From an uncultured Erysipelotrichaceae bacterium (lineage in GTDB: Bacteria > Bacillota_I > Bacilli_A > RF39 > UBA660), in the NCBI GenBank assembly GCA_902782915.1, contig CACZOV010000138.1:1-6189 (forward strand): a DNA stretch of 6,189 nucleotides. Reading direction: 5' to 3'. Position 1 is the first letter of the stretch, and the number at the start of each line of letters is the position of its first letter. A program made the translations under genes and the position numbers. This document shows positions 5,406 to 6,189 of the stretch, piece after piece. The notes under the pieces are model-generated. The model was not told where the DNA came from, made no database searches, and was given only the letters and a program-made list of their open reading frames with translations.

Positions 5406-6189
5406 ATGTTGAGTGGTTTAGAAATGGATCAGATGGCTAAAATTAAAGTAATTGGTGTAGGTGGAGGCGGAGGAAACGCTGTAAATCGTATGATAGAAAC
5501 TGGGGTAAAAGGTGTTGAATTTATTGTTGCTAACACTGATTATCAAGTATTAACAAAGTCGAAAGCTGATGTGAAAATTCAACTTGGTAAACAATTAACT
5601 GAAGGACTTGGTGCAGGAGGAAAGCCTGAAATAGGACGTGAATCTGCAGTTGAATCAAAAAAAGAAATTGAAGAAGCATTAAAGGGTGCTGATATGATCT
5701 TTATTACATGTGGAATGGGTGGTGGAACAGGAACAGGTGCTGCCTCAATAGTTGCTGAGATTGCTCAAGGACTTGGTGCACTTACGGTTGCAATTGTAAC
5801 AAAACCATTTACATTTGAAGGAAGACGTCGTATGGAAAACGCTCTTCAAGGACTTGAAGAATTAAAAAAACATGTAGATACTTTAATTGTTATTCCAAAT
5901 GATCGATTAAGAGAAATTATTGATAAATCGACTCCATTAATTGAAGCATTTAAAGAAGTTGATAATGTTCTTCGTCGTGGAGTTCAATCAATTTCTGATT
6001 TAATTGCTGTTGTTGGACTTGTTAATTTAGATTTTGCTGATGTAAAAGCAGTTATGGAAAAAAGTGGAAATGCCATTATTGGAATTGGTATTGGAATGGG
6101 AGAAGATAGAGCAATTGAAGCAGCTAAGCAAGCTGTATCTAGTCCACTTCTTGAAACCTCAATTACAGGAGCAACTGATGCAATTATAA
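5406..6189 (+). CDS. ftsZ: Cell division protein FtsZ, 3' end missing
   Basis: Tubulin-like GTPase that polymerises into the Z ring at the division site. The frame is open to the window end, showing 261 codons of an expected 370 or so. Visible motifs: the [14 protein letters not shown] nucleotide loop (17-30), NTDYQ (43-47), the tubulin signature [10 protein letters not shown] (103-112), PFTFEGRRR, and the T7-loop [11 protein letters not shown], whose aspartates complete the GTPase site of the next subunit. The usual asparagine at position 23 (Bacillus GGGGNNAVNR) is glycine, a mild change. The start at ATG 5406 has a perfect AAGGAGG (5394-5400) at 5 bases. Two later in-frame ATGs (residues 7 and 10) lack such a site. 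Ten bases separate it from the ftsA stop. The C-terminal domain and the FtsA-binding tail lie beyond the window. Confidence 0.98.
   Translation, partial: MLSGLEMDQMAKIKVIGVGGGGGNAVNRMIETGVKGVEFIVANTDYQVLTKSKADVKIQLGKQLTEGLGAGGKPEIGRESAVESKKEIEEALKGADMIFITCGMGGGTGTGAASIVAEIAQGLGALTVAIVTKPFTFEGRRRMENALQGLEELKKHVDTLIVIPNDRLREIIDKSTPLIEAFKEVDNVLRRGVQSISDLIAVVGLVNLDFADVKAVMEKSGNAIIGIGIGMGEDRAIEAAKQAVSSPLLETSITGATDAII

Noticed and set aside
1..6189. Mycoplasma-type code with TGA read as tryptophan
   Set aside because: All genes read full length with TGG for tryptophan and no in-frame TGA is needed. TGA is not used as a stop in the six genes whose ends are visible, so the code cannot be proved, but nothing calls for reassignment.

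Overview
The window is very AT-rich, roughly 70% A+T judged by eye. Its Shine-Dalgarno sites are strong (AGGAGG, AAGGAGG) and its promoters are close to the sigma-A consensus. All complete genes end in TAA or TAG, and tryptophan is encoded by TGG. Protein sequences (S16, KhpA, FtsA, FtsZ, TopA with three C-terminal zinc fingers) look like low-GC Firmicutes. The compact layout and heavy A+T suggest an uncultured or host-associated Bacilli lineage (RF39, Erysipelotrichales or a Mycoplasmatota-like relative) that still uses FtsA/FtsZ division. This placement is inferred from sequence character, not from any search.

Layout: (1) topA for DNA topoisomerase I, + strand, 5' end missing, ending at 1813. 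(2) A sigma-70 family factor of 360 residues on the - strand, 1829-2911, convergent with topA. The two share a bidirectional hairpin terminator at 1817-1839 that contains the sigma stop codon. (3) A divergent control region, 2912-3046, with back-to-back promoters for the sigma gene (-) and rpsP (+) and a 7-bp inverted repeat covering one -35 element on each strand. (4) rpsP (ribosomal protein S16) and khpA (KH-domain RNA-binding protein) as a two-gene operon with 1 bp between them, closed by a terminator whose stem starts inside the khpA stop codon. (5) A small HD-domain phosphohydrolase-like gene with its own promoter. (6) ftsA, started from TTG, and ftsZ, cut by the window end, as a tight pair behind another promoter.

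The genes are essentially all housekeeping: DNA supercoiling, transcription initiation, translation and RNA chaperoning, and Z-ring formation. FtsA tethers FtsZ filaments to the membrane, and the shared ftsA-ftsZ message fits their joint role. KhpA has been linked to cell size and division in streptococci, so its closeness to ftsAZ is suggestive but may be chance. I see no mobile element, CRISPR array, tRNA, rRNA or defence system, and nothing that clearly amounts to a new biological system. The items most worth a second look are the divergent sigma factor (unusual region 1.2 and 2.4 residues) with its shared regulatory region, and the uncharacterised HD-family protein beside the division genes.
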